Source: Streptomyces monashensis (GTDB lineage: Bacteria > Actinomycetota > Actinomycetes > Streptomycetales > Streptomycetaceae). From it: 64,000 nt of DNA. The stretch lies in the NCBI RefSeq assembly GCF_001866665.1, contig NZ_MLYO01000023.1, forward strand, positions 1 to 64,000, in the 5' to 3' direction. This document shows, in pieces, positions 40,687 to 48,491 of this stretch. The translations under genes and the position numbers were made by a program. The stretch's first letter is position 1. Each line of letters opens with the position of its first letter. The notes under the pieces are model-generated. The model was not told where the DNA came from and ran no database searches. It was given only the letters and a program-made list of their open reading frames with translations.

Positions 40687-42399
40687 TCAGTGGCCGGCGG
40701 AGTCCTCGGGGCGTGCGTGGCGCGGCAGGAGGAAGGAGAGCAGGAACGTCAGGACGAGCATGCCGTCGACGATCCACAGCACCGTCTTCATCACGGAGCC
40801 GAAACCGGTGCGGAAGGCCGACTTCGCGGTGGTCTCCAGCGCGCCGGGTATGCGGGCGCCGGCCTGCGGCGACGTCATGGCGGACCGGGTGTCCTCGTCC
40901 AGGCGGACGCAGGAGGCCGGGGTGGCGGCGGGGTCCTTGGCGACGGCACGGTCCGAGGCGCAGCGCCGCAGGTCCGCCACGACGCGGTCCTGGGCGGCCG
41001 GCGCCACGTGCGCGGCGCTCAACTGGCCCCGCAGACCGGCCGAGTGGTGGTCGACGGCGGTGGCGATGCCGCCGCCCAGGAGGCCGAAGAACACGGTGCC
41101 GAGGAGCGCCACGCCGAAGGCGCCGCCGAGCTGCTGCATCGCGGTCATCGTGCCGGACGCCGAACCCGTCTCGTGCTGCTCGACGCTGGCGAGCACGATG
41201 TCGAAGAAGGGGGCCATGAGCAGGCCCATCCCGATGCCGGTGACGAGCAGGGCCGGCACGAGCTGCCAGGGGCCGACGCCGCCGCCCACCGTGTCGAGGG
41301 TCAGCCACACGCCGAACACGCCGAGCGCCATGACCGCCGTACCCGCCTGGAGCACGGCCCGGCCGAAGCGGGCGACGGCCTGGGCGACCCCGAAGCCGAC
41401 GATCATGCCGCCCGACCAGGGCACCATCACCAGGCCCGCCCTCAGCGGCGAGTAGCCGAGGCCGATCTGGGTGTAGAGGTTGAAGACCAGCATGAAGCCC
41501 TGCATGGTCGAGAAGAAGACCAGCCCGAGCGTCATGCCTCCGCTGAACCCGCGCTTGCGGAAGAGGCTGGGGACGACCAGCGGGTCACGGCCGGTCCTGC
41601 TGCGCCGCGACTCGTAGAGGGCGAAGGCCGCGAAGACGAGGACCGAGGCGGCCATCATCGCGAACGTCCACCCGGGCCAGTCGTACTCACGGCCCTGGAC
41701 CAGCGGGAAGATGATGAGCAGCGCGGCCAGCGAGACCAGGAGCATGCCGGGTATGTCGAGGCGCGGCCGGTGGCCGGACCGGCCCCTGGGCAGGTAGCGC
41801 AGCGCGCCGAGGAAGGCGGCGGCGCCCAGCGGCAGGTTGATCAGGAAGATCATCCGCCAGCCGGTGCCGAAGTAGTCGGCGTCCACGAGCCAGCCGGCCA
41901 GGATCGGCCCGCACACCGCCGACAGCCCCATGACCGGGCCGAACATCCCGAAGGCCTTCTGCGACTCCTTCGGCGGGAACATCTCCTTGATCATGCCGAG
42001 GCCCTGCGGCAGCATCACCGCGCCGAACAGGCCCTGCACGACGCGCGCCGCGATCAGCATCCCGGGCGACGCGGAGACCGCGCACAGCAGCGAGCCCAGG
42101 GTGAAGCCGACGGCTCCGACCATGAACATCCGGCGGCGCCCGTGGATGTCCCCCAGCCGCCCGCCGGTGACGAGCCCGACGGCCATCGAGAGGGTGTACG
42201 CGGCCGCGAGCCACTGGAGGGTGGAGGCGCCGCCGCCGAGGTCGGCCCGCATGGAGGGGCCGGCGATGTTCGTGACGACGGCGTCGAGGAGGTCCATCAC
42301 CTCGGCCGCCAGGATCACGAAGAGCGCAGCCCAGCGCCACCGGTACGGCGCTGGCGTGTCGGTGGGCGTCTCGACGGACGCGACACCGGTGGTGGACAT
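40687..42399 (-). CDS. DHA2-family MFS drug exporter (14-helix)
   Basis: This 570-residue protein has 14 predicted membrane helices in the EmrB/QacA pattern. Signature sequences are LLDAVVTNIAGPSM in helix 1 (motif D1-like), GGRLGDIHGRRRMFMVG (motif A), RVVQGLFGAVMLPQGLGMI (motif B) and GPILAGWL (motif C of antiporters). A long loop with two Cys lies between the last helices (residues 480-540), also typical. It exports drugs by proton antiport. A divergent TetR gene with three operator boxes in the spacer is its probable repressor. Confidence 0.92.
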   Translation of the reverse strand: MSTTGVASVETPTDTPAPYRWRWAALFVILAAEVMDLLDAVVTNIAGPSMRADLGGGASTLQWLAAAYTLSMAVGLVTGGRLGDIHGRRRMFMVGAVGFTLGSLLCAVSASPGMLIAARVVQGLFGAVMLPQGLGMIKEMFPPKESQKAFGMFGPVMGLSAVCGPILAGWLVDADYFGTGWRMIFLINLPLGAAAFLGALRYLPRGRSGHRPRLDIPGMLLVSLAALLIIFPLVQGREYDWPGWTFAMMAASVLVFAAFALYESRRSRTGRDPLVVPSLFRKRGFSGGMTLGLVFFSTMQGFMLVFNLYTQIGLGYSPLRAGLVMVPWSGGMIVGFGVAQAVARFGRAVLQAGTAVMALGVFGVWLTLDTVGGGVGPWQLVPALLVTGIGMGLLMAPFFDIVLASVEQHETGSASGTMTAMQQLGGAFGVALLGTVFFGLLGGGIATAVDHHSAGLRGQLSAAHVAPAAQDRVVADLRRCASDRAVAKDPAATPASCVRLDEDTRSAMTSPQAGARIPGALETTAKSAFRTGFGSVMKTVLWIVDGMLVLTFLLSFLLPRHARPEDSAGH

Positions 42400-42466
42400 C
42401 GCAGACTCCTCGCAGAAGGCCGCGTCGGGCCGGGGAGGCGCGGGCGCGGGCAGGGACGGGATGAGA

Positions 42467-42497
42467 GAACACTGTTCACCGTAACAGAACAGTGCTC
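42467..42497. promoter_or_regulatory. paired TetR operator boxes by the exporter gene
   Basis: GAACACTGTTC (42467-42477) and GAACAGTGCTC (42487-42497) are near-palindromes in inverted relation, 20 bp apart. They lie 68-98 bases upstream of the exporter start, in the exporter promoter region. Confidence 0.75.
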
Positions 42498-42618
42498 ATC
42501 GAGAGAACGTCGTTCATTACGATATAGCGTCATCGCCGCCAAGACAAGATATATCGCGTCTCAGCCTGAGCGGGAGGGACGCGGGAGACCGCCCTCACCG
42601 ACGTCCTCACCCTGGGCA

Positions 42619-42629
42619 GAACACTGTTC
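42619..42629. promoter_or_regulatory. third TetR operator box by the regulator gene
   Basis: An exact copy of the box GAACACTGTTC lies 24 bases before the TetR start. Placement fits autorepression. Confidence 0.75.
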
Positions 42630-42652
42630 TCCGGGTCTTTAGACTGGTCACC

Positions 42653-43492
42653 ATGAGCGACGCGGCCGCCGGCACCCCCGCACCCCCTCCGCCGTCCCCG
42701 TGGCAGCGCGAGCGCCCCGCGCGCCCCCACGGCACGCCCGCACGCGCGCCGCTCTCGCGCGAACGGGTCGTCGAGGCCGCCTTCACCGTGCTGGACCGGC
42801 AGGGGTTCGACGGCCTGTCGATGCGCCAGGTGGCGGCCGAACTGGGGGTCGCCGTCTCCGCCCTCTACGCCCACGTCAGCTCCAAGGACGACCTCCTGGA
42901 GCTCATGTACACACGGCTCTTCGACGGCTACGCGATGCCCGCGGCCGATCCGGAGCGCTGGCAGGAGCAGCTGCGGGACTTCGCCCGTACCTGGCGCCGG
43001 CGCCTGATGTCCCACCGGGACATGGCCAGGATCTCCATGGGGCACGTCCCCTTCACCGCCGAACTGCTGCCGCACGTCGAGGCGTTGCTCGCCGTCTTCC
43101 GCACCGCCGGGCTGCCGGACCGCATCGCGGCGGAGGCCGGTGACCTCATCTCCACCTACATCGACGGGTTCGTCCTGGAGGAGGGCATGTGGCAGGACCG
43201 GGCCGCTCAGCAGGGCGGCGCCGCCTCGCCGGCCCGCCCCGACTGGCACGAGATGGCCGACGAGATGCGGAACTACTTCGCGTCCCTGCCCGCGCAGGAC
43301 TTCCCCCACCTGCGCGCCCTGTCCGGTCTGATGGTGGCCGACACCTCCGACGAGAGGTTCGACATCGGACTGGAGATCATCCTGCGCGGCCTGGCGAGCT
43401 ATCTGCCGGCCCCGGCGACCGACCCGGCCCCGGAGCCCGACGCCGACCCGGATACAGGCAACACCGCAGGCAACTCCGCGGGCACCGCCTGA
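42653..43492 (+). CDS. TetR-family repressor of the adjacent exporter
   Basis: This 279-residue protein has a Pro/Arg-rich N-terminal extension (1-35) and then a helix-turn-helix, LSRERVVEAAFTVLDRQGFDGLSMRQVAAELGVAVSALYAHVSSKDDLL, of the TetR class-C (tetracycline repressor C-terminal) type. The ligand domain spans about 95-250 (MSHRDMARISMGHVPFTAEL). The last 30 residues are acidic and disordered. The divergent arrangement and the three boxes make regulation of the DHA2 exporter very likely. Confidence 0.9.
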   Translation: MSDAAAGTPAPPPPSPWQRERPARPHGTPARAPLSRERVVEAAFTVLDRQGFDGLSMRQVAAELGVAVSALYAHVSSKDDLLELMYTRLFDGYAMPAADPERWQEQLRDFARTWRRRLMSHRDMARISMGHVPFTAELLPHVEALLAVFRTAGLPDRIAAEAGDLISTYIDGFVLEEGMWQDRAAQQGGAASPARPDWHEMADEMRNYFASLPAQDFPHLRALSGLMVADTSDERFDIGLEIILRGLASYLPAPATDPAPEPDADPDTGNTAGNSAGTA

Positions 43493-43510
43493 ACCACCGC
43501 GGGTCGGCGC

Positions 43511-43537
43511 GTCAGCGGCAGGTCAGAGGCGCGTCAG
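43511..43537 (+). promoter_or_regulatory. three GTCAG motifs at 11-bp spacing, copy 1
   Basis: GTCAG starts at 43511, 43522 and 43533, exactly 11 bp apart, directly upstream of RNA-like element copy 1. Eleven-base direct-repeat units are the usual target layout of OmpR/PhoB-type response regulators. Confidence 0.65.
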
Positions 43538-43550
43538 TCGGCCCTGGCAC

Positions 43551-43694
43551 CGTCGTACTCGTGAACGGCACCGCGGGACACCGCGGAGGCCGGGAGCGAG
43601 GAGAGGTGCCCGGAGCGGCTTATCGGGGACCAGGGCAGCAGCCCGAAGTCGGACCCTCGCGGTCCACGCAGGTTCGAATCCTGCCCTCTCCGCA
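43551..43694 (+). ncRNA. tRNA-like structured element, copy 1
   Basis: The 144 bases match 47019-47162 at 141 positions without gaps. The 5' part holds a hairpin CCGCGG-gaca-CCGCGG (43571-43586). From 43600 a tRNA-like fold can be drawn: acceptor GGAGAGG/CCTCTCC (43600-43606 with 43685-43691), D-arm CCCG/CGGG (43609-43612 with 43624-43627), hairpin GGGC-AGCA-GCCC (43633-43644) where the anticodon arm should be, a serine-type variable arm GGACC/GGTCC (43651-43665) and a canonical T-arm GCAGG-TTCGAAT-CCTGC (43668-43684), ending GCA. No 7-base anticodon loop can be formed. It is either a tRNA-mimic RNA or a decayed tRNA; the conserved stems argue for function. Confidence 0.6.
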
Positions 43695-43706
43695 TCGTCG
43701 AACGGT

Positions 43707-44441
43707 TCAGGAGGGCCTGCCGGCCAGGACTTCCACCGTTCCGGTGTCGAGCGAGTAGTACGCGCCGACCACCGCCAGGGAGCCCTTGCGCACCAACGGG
43801 GCGAGGTCCTCGTTGGAGCGGAGCGCGCTCGCGGTCAGCTTCACCTGGGCCCGGGCCATCGTCTCGACCGGGTCGGCGCCGCCTTCCCGCACCGCCTGCT
43901 CGTACGCCGGCCGCAGCGCCGTGACGATCGCCTGGAGGTTGCCGGGCAGGGGTTTGTCGTCACGCAGGGACTGGTACGCCGCTTTGACGGCGCCGCAGCG
44001 TTGATGCCCGAGGACGACGACGAGCGGGGTGCCGCTCGTCATCGGGCCGTACTCGACGGAACCGGTGACCACCGGACCGACCGCCTGCCCTCCCGTGCGC
44101 ATCACGTAGAGGTCGCCCAGTCCGGTGTCGAAGAGAAGCTCGGGCGGCACCCGGGAATCGATGCACGAGAGAATCGCCCCGAAGGGCTCCTGCTGCTGAG
44201 CCACGAGCTGACGCCGGTCGGGGTCCCGGTCGGGGTGCTGGAGCCTTCCGCTCACCCAGCGCGCATTGCCGTCCATCAGTCTCGCGAACGCCGCGGCGGG
44301 CGTGGTCGGGCGCGGGCTGGGTGAGGCGCCGGCCTCCGGAGTGGCGGCGCTCGTCGACGCGCACCCCGTGAGGGCGGCCGCGGCGCCCGCGAGGGAGCCC
44401 GCCAGCAGAGCTCTACGGTCCACACGCCTGGTCGTGCCCAT
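43707..44441 (-). CDS. beta-class carbonic anhydrase, exported lipoprotein
   Basis: This 244-residue enzyme hydrates CO2. Zinc ligands are Cys-Asp in AILSCIDSRVPPE, and His/Cys in VVLGHQRCGAVKAA. The N-terminus has a twin-Arg-like, Ala-rich export signal with a lipobox (RRALLAGSLAGAAAALTGC), so it is anchored outside the membrane, unlike cytosolic beta enzymes. I chose ATG 44441 with GAAGGGA upstream. It ends only 13 bases from the end of RNA-like element copy 1, which is on the opposite strand. Confidence 0.9.
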   Translation of the reverse strand: MGTTRRVDRRALLAGSLAGAAAALTGCASTSAATPEAGASPSPRPTTPAAAFARLMDGNARWVSGRLQHPDRDPDRRQLVAQQQEPFGAILSCIDSRVPPELLFDTGLGDLYVMRTGGQAVGPVVTGSVEYGPMTSGTPLVVVLGHQRCGAVKAAYQSLRDDKPLPGNLQAIVTALRPAYEQAVREGGADPVETMARAQVKLTASALRSNEDLAPLVRKGSLAVVGAYYSLDTGTVEVLAGRPS

Positions 44442-44492
44442 CAGCCGATCCCTTCCGCGCCGTACGGACCTGTGCCTGCCCTCTTGCCGCAA

Positions 44493-44527
44493 CCCCCCGG
44501 CCCCCGCACGAGGCGGGGGCCGGGGGG
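44493..44527 (-). terminator. strong GC terminator
   Basis: A perfect 15-bp stem (44493-44507 with 44513-44527) has a 5-base loop. It lies just after the stop of the small secreted gene at 44544 and before the carbonic anhydrase start, so it insulates the two. Confidence 0.8.
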
Positions 44528-44543
44528 AACAGTGGCGAGGACC

Positions 44544-44813
44544 TCACAGACCGCCGACGCCGTTGCCTTCGTTGCCGTTGGAACCAAGGCCACCGACACC
44601 GCCGGTGCCGCTGGCGTTCACGCCGGCGACGCCGACGCCGACGTCTTTACCGCCGGCGCCGAGGCCACCGACGCCGTCGCCGCCGCCGGCCTTCGCTTGC
44701 TGGACGACGGCCGCGGAGGCCTGGGTCTGGTTGGGGACGGCACCGGCGATGCCGGCGCCCAGGAAACCGGTGAGGGCAGTAGCGGCCAATACCGTGGCAA
44801 TCGAGCGGAACAC
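44544..44813 (-). CDS. small secreted Gly-rich protein
   Basis: This 89-residue protein starts at GTG 44813 with AAAGGAG six bases upstream. A signal peptide occupies residues 1-25 (FRSIATVLAATALTGFLGAG, cut after AGA). The mature part is a repetitive Gly/Val/Asn chain with GVGGLGAGG, GVGVAGVNASG and GVGGLGSNG units and no Cys. It is likely a structural surface or matrix peptide; no family is recognised. Confidence 0.65.
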   Translation of the reverse strand: MFRSIATVLAATALTGFLGAGIAGAVPNQTQASAAVVQQAKAGGGDGVGGLGAGGKDVGVGVAGVNASGTGGVGGLGSNGNEGNGVGGL

Positions 44814-45034
44814 AGACAGCTCCTTTCGCTTCCCCCCTCTTGTCCTGATCATCTTCACCACGACCGGACGGTTCTGCCGGTCGGCGCGGACCATCAGGGT
44901 GACGACGCCCCGAACCCCGTCCGGGCAGGGCATCGGAAATCGCCTTTCGCGCCCTGCCGAGCGGGAGCTACCGTGCGCGCAGCGAGTGACTCACGAGGAG
45001 CGGGGACATAGCCGTTCGACGCACGCCGTCACCC

Positions 45035-46288
45035 TTGTGGCGGGACGCCGCCTTCCGCCGGCTCTGGATCGGGCAGACGGCCTCCCAACTGGGCGAACAG
45101 GCAAGTCTGGTGGTGCTGCCGCTTTTCGCCGTCCTGACGCTCGGGGCCGGTGCCGGCCAGTTGGGCGCACTGCGTGCGGTGGGGCAGGCGCCGGTTCTGC
45201 TGCTGTCCCTGTTCGTCGGCGTGTGGGTGGACCGGTGGCGGACCCGCACGCTGATGGTGCTGGCGGACGCCGGCCGGGCGCTGGCGCTGGGCGCCGCCGC
45301 TGTGGCCGGCCTCCTCGGTGGGCTCGGCCTGCCGGCGCTGCTCGTGGTGGCCTTCGCCGTCGGGGCGCTGTCCGTCTTCTTCGACGTGGCGTACCAGACG
45401 TCTCTGGTACGGCTGGTGAGACGCGATCAGCTGGTGCGGGGCAACAGCGCGCTGGAGGGCAGCCGGTCCGCCGCGCAGATCGGCGGTCCCGCCCTCGGCG
45501 GTGTGCTGGTGTCCGTGCTGTCGGCGCCGATCGCTGCCGCCGCCGGCGCGGTGTGCTTCGTCCTGTCGTCCCTGTCGATTCTGTCGATGCGCCGGACCGG
45601 TCGCCACGAGTCCGTCCCGTCGCGTTCGGAACGTCCGCCTCGGGTTGGGCGGCGGATCCATGAGGGCCTCCGCTTCGTCGCGGGCGACACCTCGCTGCGG
45701 ACCGTGTGCCTTGCGTCGGCCGCCTTCCAGTTCTTCTTCGCGGCGGTCATGACCGTCTGTCTGCTGTTCCTGCCACGGGACCTGCGCCTGTCGGGCGCGG
45801 CCATCGGGTCGGCACTCGCGGCGACGGGGCCGGGCGCGCTGCTGGGTTCACTGCTGGCCGCCCGTCTGCCGGGCCGCTTCGGACACGGCGCCGTGCTCGT
45901 GTCCGCGGCGGCACTCGGCGACGGCGTGTTCCTGTTCGTGCCCGCACTGCACGGCTCCTCCACGGTGACGGTTCCCGCGCTCGTCGCGGTCAACGTCGTC
46001 TTCGGGACCTGCAGCCAGCTGGTGAACGTCACGGTCATGGCCGTCCGGCAGACCGTCACGCCGGACGGGATGCAGGGCCGCGTGGCCGCGACGATCAACT
46101 GCGCCGGCATGGGGACGACGCCGCTCGGCTCGCTGCTCGGCGGCTTTCTCGCGGACGTGTGGGGGACGCGCGTCAGCCTGCTGGTGACGGCCGCGGGCAT
46201 GCTGCTGTCGCCGGCGCTGATGGCCCTGTCCCCGCTCGCCCGGCTGGGCCGGACGCTTCCCGCCCCGCCGCCGGTCGCCTCCGCGTGA
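45035..46288 (+). CDS. MFS transporter (12-helix, EntS/MefA-like)
   Basis: This 417-residue protein has about 12 helices. The MefA/EntS group is suggested by FRRLWIGQTASQLGEQASLV at the start, VGVWVDRWRTRTLMVLADAG (motif A-like) and the LEGSRSAAQIGGPALGGVLV segment in helix 5. Such carriers export siderophores, macrolides or other small molecules. The start is doubtful. TTG at 45035 has no ribosome site, while in frame an ATA at 45008 sits right behind GAGGAGCGGGGAC, where an ATG would be expected. Confidence 0.85.
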   Translation: MWRDAAFRRLWIGQTASQLGEQASLVVLPLFAVLTLGAGAGQLGALRAVGQAPVLLLSLFVGVWVDRWRTRTLMVLADAGRALALGAAAVAGLLGGLGLPALLVVAFAVGALSVFFDVAYQTSLVRLVRRDQLVRGNSALEGSRSAAQIGGPALGGVLVSVLSAPIAAAAGAVCFVLSSLSILSMRRTGRHESVPSRSERPPRVGRRIHEGLRFVAGDTSLRTVCLASAAFQFFFAAVMTVCLLFLPRDLRLSGAAIGSALAATGPGALLGSLLAARLPGRFGHGAVLVSAAALGDGVFLFVPALHGSSTVTVPALVAVNVVFGTCSQLVNVTVMAVRQTVTPDGMQGRVAATINCAGMGTTPLGSLLGGFLADVWGTRVSLLVTAAGMLLSPALMALSPLARLGRTLPAPPPVASA

Positions 46289-46310
46289 GGACCTGAGCCG
46301 ACGCCCCGCG

Positions 46311-46626
46311 CCGTCCGGTCGGGGTCGTCCGCCGGGACCAGGGTCTCCAGACTGGAACGGGCCGTCGTCCCAGCCCGGAGCCGCCGGAAGTGGCAGCTGC
46401 AGCGGGCGAGTTCGTGGATCAGCGCGGCTGGCTCCGGGGCGCCGGGGTGCGCTGCGTGACCGTCGGGGCCCGGGCAGAAGACCGGTTCGGCGACGTTGCG
46501 GGCGGCGGGCGGCAGTGCGGCGATGTCGGTGAGGACACGGGCCGCCCGTGTGTTCCGGGCCGGGATGTCCAGGCGGCGGCCGAGGACGGGCGAGGAGGAC
46601 CGGCTGCGGAGGATGTCTCCCAGGTT
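46311..46626 (-). pseudogene. XRE/MmyB-type regulator remnant
   Basis: The frame reads NLGDILRSRSSSPVLGRRLD, then IPARNTRAARVLTDIAALPPAARN and a late ELARCSCHFRRLRA. This matches the C-terminal ligand-binding (MmyB-like) domain of a common actinobacterial helix-turn-helix family (pattern VLGRRxDILAxNxLAxALLxDF). The helix-turn-helix itself is reduced to LGDILRSRS. There is no start codon; the gene has been cut internally and decayed. Confidence 0.55.
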
Positions 46627-46769
46627 CGCACGCCGCGTCCCGCGGAGGCCGTATCTGGGACCGACAGTACCAGGATCACGTCGCCCCCGGTCGAAGCGGG
46701 CCTGGATACCCGGCCGTTGCTGCCGAATCATGGTGCGGCAGCACACCGCACCAACCGGAAGGAACCCTC

Positions 46770-46872
46770 GTACGTCACACCACTCTCGGCCGCACCGGAA
46801 TCACGGTCAGCCGTCTGGCACTCGGCACGATGATGCTCGGAGCCTGGGGCAACCGGGACCACTGGTCCCGCG
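46770..46872 (+). pseudogene. aldo/keto reductase remnant (N-terminus only)
   Basis: The codons after GTA at 46770 read VRHTTLGRTGITVSRLALGT and MMLGAWGNRDHWSR, the universal N-terminus of aldo/keto reductases (R-x-LG-x-TG-x-x-VS...LGTM). A ribosome site (GGAAGGAA) precedes the codon, but GTA replaces the expected ATG/GTG start, and the similarity stops after about 35 codons. A remnant with a mutated start. Confidence 0.6.
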
Positions 46873-46978
46873 GGCACCGGCCTCAACCCCCCGTGCGCCG
46901 ACTACACGCCCCCGCTCCTGACGGACGCGTCCCTGCGCCGGCGCCGGAGCTGACCGGGCAGCTCCCGGGCGGGCCCTG

Positions 46979-47005
46979 GTCAGCAGCGTGTCAGACGTAT
47001 GTCAG
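46979..47005 (+). promoter_or_regulatory. three GTCAG motifs at 11-bp spacing, copy 2
   Basis: GTCAG starts at 46979, 46990 and 47001, the same spacing and the same distance from the RNA-like element as in copy 1, although the intervening bases differ. Conservation of only the motif suggests a functional binding site. Confidence 0.65.
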
Positions 47006-47018
47006 CCGGTCCTGCCAT

Positions 47019-47162
47019 CGTCGTACTCGTGAACGGCACCGCGGAACACCGCGGAGGCCGGGAGCGAGGAGAGGTGCCCGGAGCGGCTTATCGGGGACCA
47101 GGGCGGCAGCCCGAAGTCGGACCCTCGTGGTCCACGCAGGTTCGAATCCTGCCCTCTCCGCA
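47019..47162 (+). ncRNA. tRNA-like structured element, copy 2
   Basis: Copy of 43551-43694 with three substitutions: the loop of the 5' hairpin (gaca to aaca), the loop of the GGGC/GCCC hairpin (AGCA to GGCA) and the loop of the variable arm (CTCGC to CTCGT). All stems are unchanged. The tRNA-like part starts at 47068 (acceptor GGAGAGG) and ends at 47162. In the open frame from GTG at 47029 all three changes would alter the amino acid, which argues against coding. The element ends 22 bases before the stop of the convergent LysE gene. Confidence 0.6.
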
Positions 47163-47184
47163 CAGGCCGCCTTCGCTCGCCCGC

Positions 47185-47802
47185 TCACGGTGAGCGGTCG
47201 GTGAGGAGGTCGGCGGCGAAGCCCAGGAAGGCCACGCCGGTGAGCTGTTCGAGACGGCGGCGGAACACGGGGCGTCGGACGCGCTCGCTCAGCGCCGAGG
47301 CGGCGCGGGTCAGGAGCCAGTACCAGAGGGCGAGTTCGGCCGTGTCGATGGCGGTGAAGAGCAGGGTCGCGCCGAACGCCGGCGCGTCCGGCGGGACGAA
47401 CTGCGGGATCAGGCTCATGTAGAACACCCCCGCCTTGGGGTTCAGCAGGTTCGTCGCCACGCCGGTGCGGAATGCCGCCCGGCGGCCGGGCGGGGCGGTG
47501 GTCGTCCGCTCGGACGCCCCGGAGGCGGGCGGTTCGGGGGTGGGCGGTTTCCGGGCGTGCCGAAGCGCGGCGGCTCCCAGGAGGACGAGGTACGCGGCGC
47601 CGCACATGCGGAGCGTGTCGTACACCAGGCGGGACGCGGTCAGCAGGGCCGTCAGACCGACGGCTGTGGCGAGGCCCCAGCCCACGCAGCCGGTGAGGAC
47701 ACCGAGGGCGGCGGCCAGTCCGCTCCCTCTGCCCCGGGTCGCGGACGTGCGGACGACGAGCAGCGAGTCGGGGCCGGGTGCCATGTTGATGAGCATGGCC
47801 AC
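47185..47802 (-). CDS. LysE/RhtB-family amino-acid exporter
   Basis: This protein of at least 205 residues carries the LysE signature MAPGPDSLLVVRTSATRGRGSGLAAALGV, then VGWGLATAVGLTALL, AAYLVLLGAAAL and FRTGVATNLLNPKAGVFYMSL, with a late pair of helices. It exports amino acids or homoserine lactone-like metabolites. The usable start is GTG 47802, but the similarity continues upstream without a start codon (SHTLITAGSAFAGVAMLINM), so the first membrane helix would be cut short or an unusual start is used. Confidence 0.8.
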   Translation of the reverse strand: MAMLINMAPGPDSLLVVRTSATRGRGSGLAAALGVLTGCVGWGLATAVGLTALLTASRLVYDTLRMCGAAYLVLLGAAALRHARKPPTPEPPASGASERTTTAPPGRRAAFRTGVATNLLNPKAGVFYMSLIPQFVPPDAPAFGATLLFTAIDTAELALWYWLLTRAASALSERVRRPVFRRRLEQLTGVAFLGFAADLLTDRSP

Positions 47803-47946
47803 GCCGGCGAAGGCCGACCCGGCGGTGATCAGGGTGTGCGAGGTGTGCGTTCGGGGGCTCCCGGGAGGGTCGGGGACGGGGACGGGGACGGGCGCGCCCC
47901 GCGGCGCCCCCGGCCCCGCCGGCCCGAACCGTTGGTGACGTCGCGC

Positions 47947-48447
47947 CTACTTCAGGGCCGTGAGCGCCTGCTCGTAGTCGGGCTCCTCGCCGATCTCCTT
48001 GACGAGCTGCGAGTGCACGACCGTGTCGTTCTCGTCCAGCACCACCACGGCGCGGGCCGTCAGGCCGGCCAGCGGGCCGTCGGCGATCGACACGCCGTAG
48101 TCCTCGTGGAAGACGCGTCCGCGCAGGGTCGAGAGGGTGCGCACGTTCTCCAGTCCCTCCGCGCCGCAGAACCGCGCCTGGGCGAAGGGCAGGTCGGCGG
48201 AGATGCACAGCACCACGGTGTTGGCCAGGTCGCCGGCCTGGGCGTTGAACGTGCGCACAGAGGCCGCGCACGTGGGGGTGTCGACGCTCGGGAAGATGTT
48301 GAGGATCTTGCGCTGCCCGGCGAAGTCCGACAGCGACGTGTCCGTCAGATTCGCGTCGACCAACGCGAATGCCGGGGCCTTGTCGCCCGGCTGCGGCAGT
48401 GAGCCGTTGACCTGAACCGGGTTTCCCTTGACAGTGACCTGAGCCAT
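47947..48447 (-). CDS. tpx: thiol peroxidase
   Basis: This 166-residue atypical 2-Cys peroxiredoxin reduces H2O2 and alkyl peroxides with thioredoxin. The opening [24 protein letters not shown] is typical of Tpx. The peroxidatic Cys is in [17 protein letters not shown] (T-x-x-C motif) and the resolving Cys in [12 protein letters not shown]. The length is standard. GAGGAGG lies five bases before the ATG. It follows the cytochrome b gene at a 44-base distance on the same strand and may be co-transcribed. Confidence 0.95.
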   Translation of the reverse strand: MAQVTVKGNPVQVNGSLPQPGDKAPAFALVDANLTDTSLSDFAGQRKILNIFPSVDTPTCAASVRTFNAQAGDLANTVVLCISADLPFAQARFCGAEGLENVRTLSTLRGRVFHEDYGVSIADGPLAGLTARAVVVLDENDTVVHSQLVKEIGEEPDYEQALTALK

Positions 48448-48491
48448 CAGAGGCCTCCTCGTGACGATTCCATCGACAGACGTGCCCGATC

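Noticed and set aside
43600..43694. ordinary tRNA-Ser gene
   Set aside because: The T-arm, acceptor and variable arm fit, but no 5-bp anticodon stem with a 7-base loop can be drawn; reported instead as a tRNA-like element.
47557..48402. 281-codon plus-strand frame over LysE and tpx
   Set aside because: Shadow of two strong minus-strand genes.
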